From the NCBI RefSeq assembly GCF_018491765.1, contig NZ_JABWCU010000020.1:59288-123287 (forward strand): 64,000 nucleotides of DNA. Reading direction: 5' to 3'. The translations under genes were made by a program, and so were the position numbers. The notes beneath the pieces are model-generated. The model saw nothing but the letters and a program-made list of their open reading frames with translations, searched no databases and was not told the origin of the DNA. How positions within the stretch are numbered: the stretch's first letter is position 1; each line of letters opens with the position of its first letter. This document shows positions 63,998 through 64,000 of this stretch, piece by piece. The DNA is from Novosphingobium profundi (GTDB taxonomy: Bacteria > Pseudomonadota > Alphaproteobacteria > Sphingomonadales > Sphingomonadaceae).

Positions 63998-64000
63998 GCC

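Overview
The window is GC-rich, densely packed chromosomal DNA of an alphaproteobacterium, most likely a Sphingomonadales member close to Novosphingobium or Sphingobium. This rests on the LigM/LigA/LigB tetrahydrofolate-linked lignin-aromatic genes, a RegB/RegA redox pair, an alphaproteobacterial-type SspB, a 1,593-codon NAD-glutamate dehydrogenase and the gene orders ybgC-tolQRAB-pal and hisBHAFE. I see no rRNA, tRNA, insertion sequence, prophage or CRISPR array.

Positions 1-12.5 kb form a catabolic island for methoxylated lignin aromatics. It holds a MetE-like methyltransferase, an NTF2-fold protein, an IclR regulator and a FUSC aromatic-acid exporter. A leftward pair (alpha/beta hydrolase, then LigM O-demethylase) diverges from a rightward operon metF-purU-folD-folB-ligA-ligB, and an MHS-type transporter follows. 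LigM would move the aromatic methoxyl carbon to THF. MetF, FolD and PurU would take methyl-THF to formate plus free THF, FolB belongs to folate synthesis, and LigAB opens the protocatechuate ring. The two arms diverge from a short promoter region carrying a 30-bp palindrome. The genes after ring cleavage (ligC, I, U, J, K) are not here.

Positions 12.5-29.5 kb are respiration and envelope functions. They comprise cyoABCD (bo3-type quinol oxidase) with a SURF1 factor and regBA, with an FNR-like box upstream of cyoA. Then come a PilZ protein, a winged-helix protein behind a LexA-like box, mrp, an orphan molybdenum hydroxylase large subunit, hemH, hflKC and a Do-type periplasmic protease.

Positions 29.5-45.5 kb carry phenylalanine/tyrosine catabolism (phhA-hpd, a dioxygenase-fold protein, a divergent Lrp/AsnC regulator), an AbrB-family membrane protein, gdhZ, leuCD, an isocitrate-lyase-superfamily enzyme, fumC, a HAD phosphatase and a J-domain protein. 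A free-standing terminator upstream of fumC hints at a small RNA.

Positions 45.5-64 kb hold the Tol-Pal operon, a HIT protein, the histidine operon, sspB, gmk, dapD, an M19 dipeptidase, a DUF985 cupin and a looser stretch of small secreted, lipoprotein and membrane proteins separated by longer, more AT-rich intergenic DNA.
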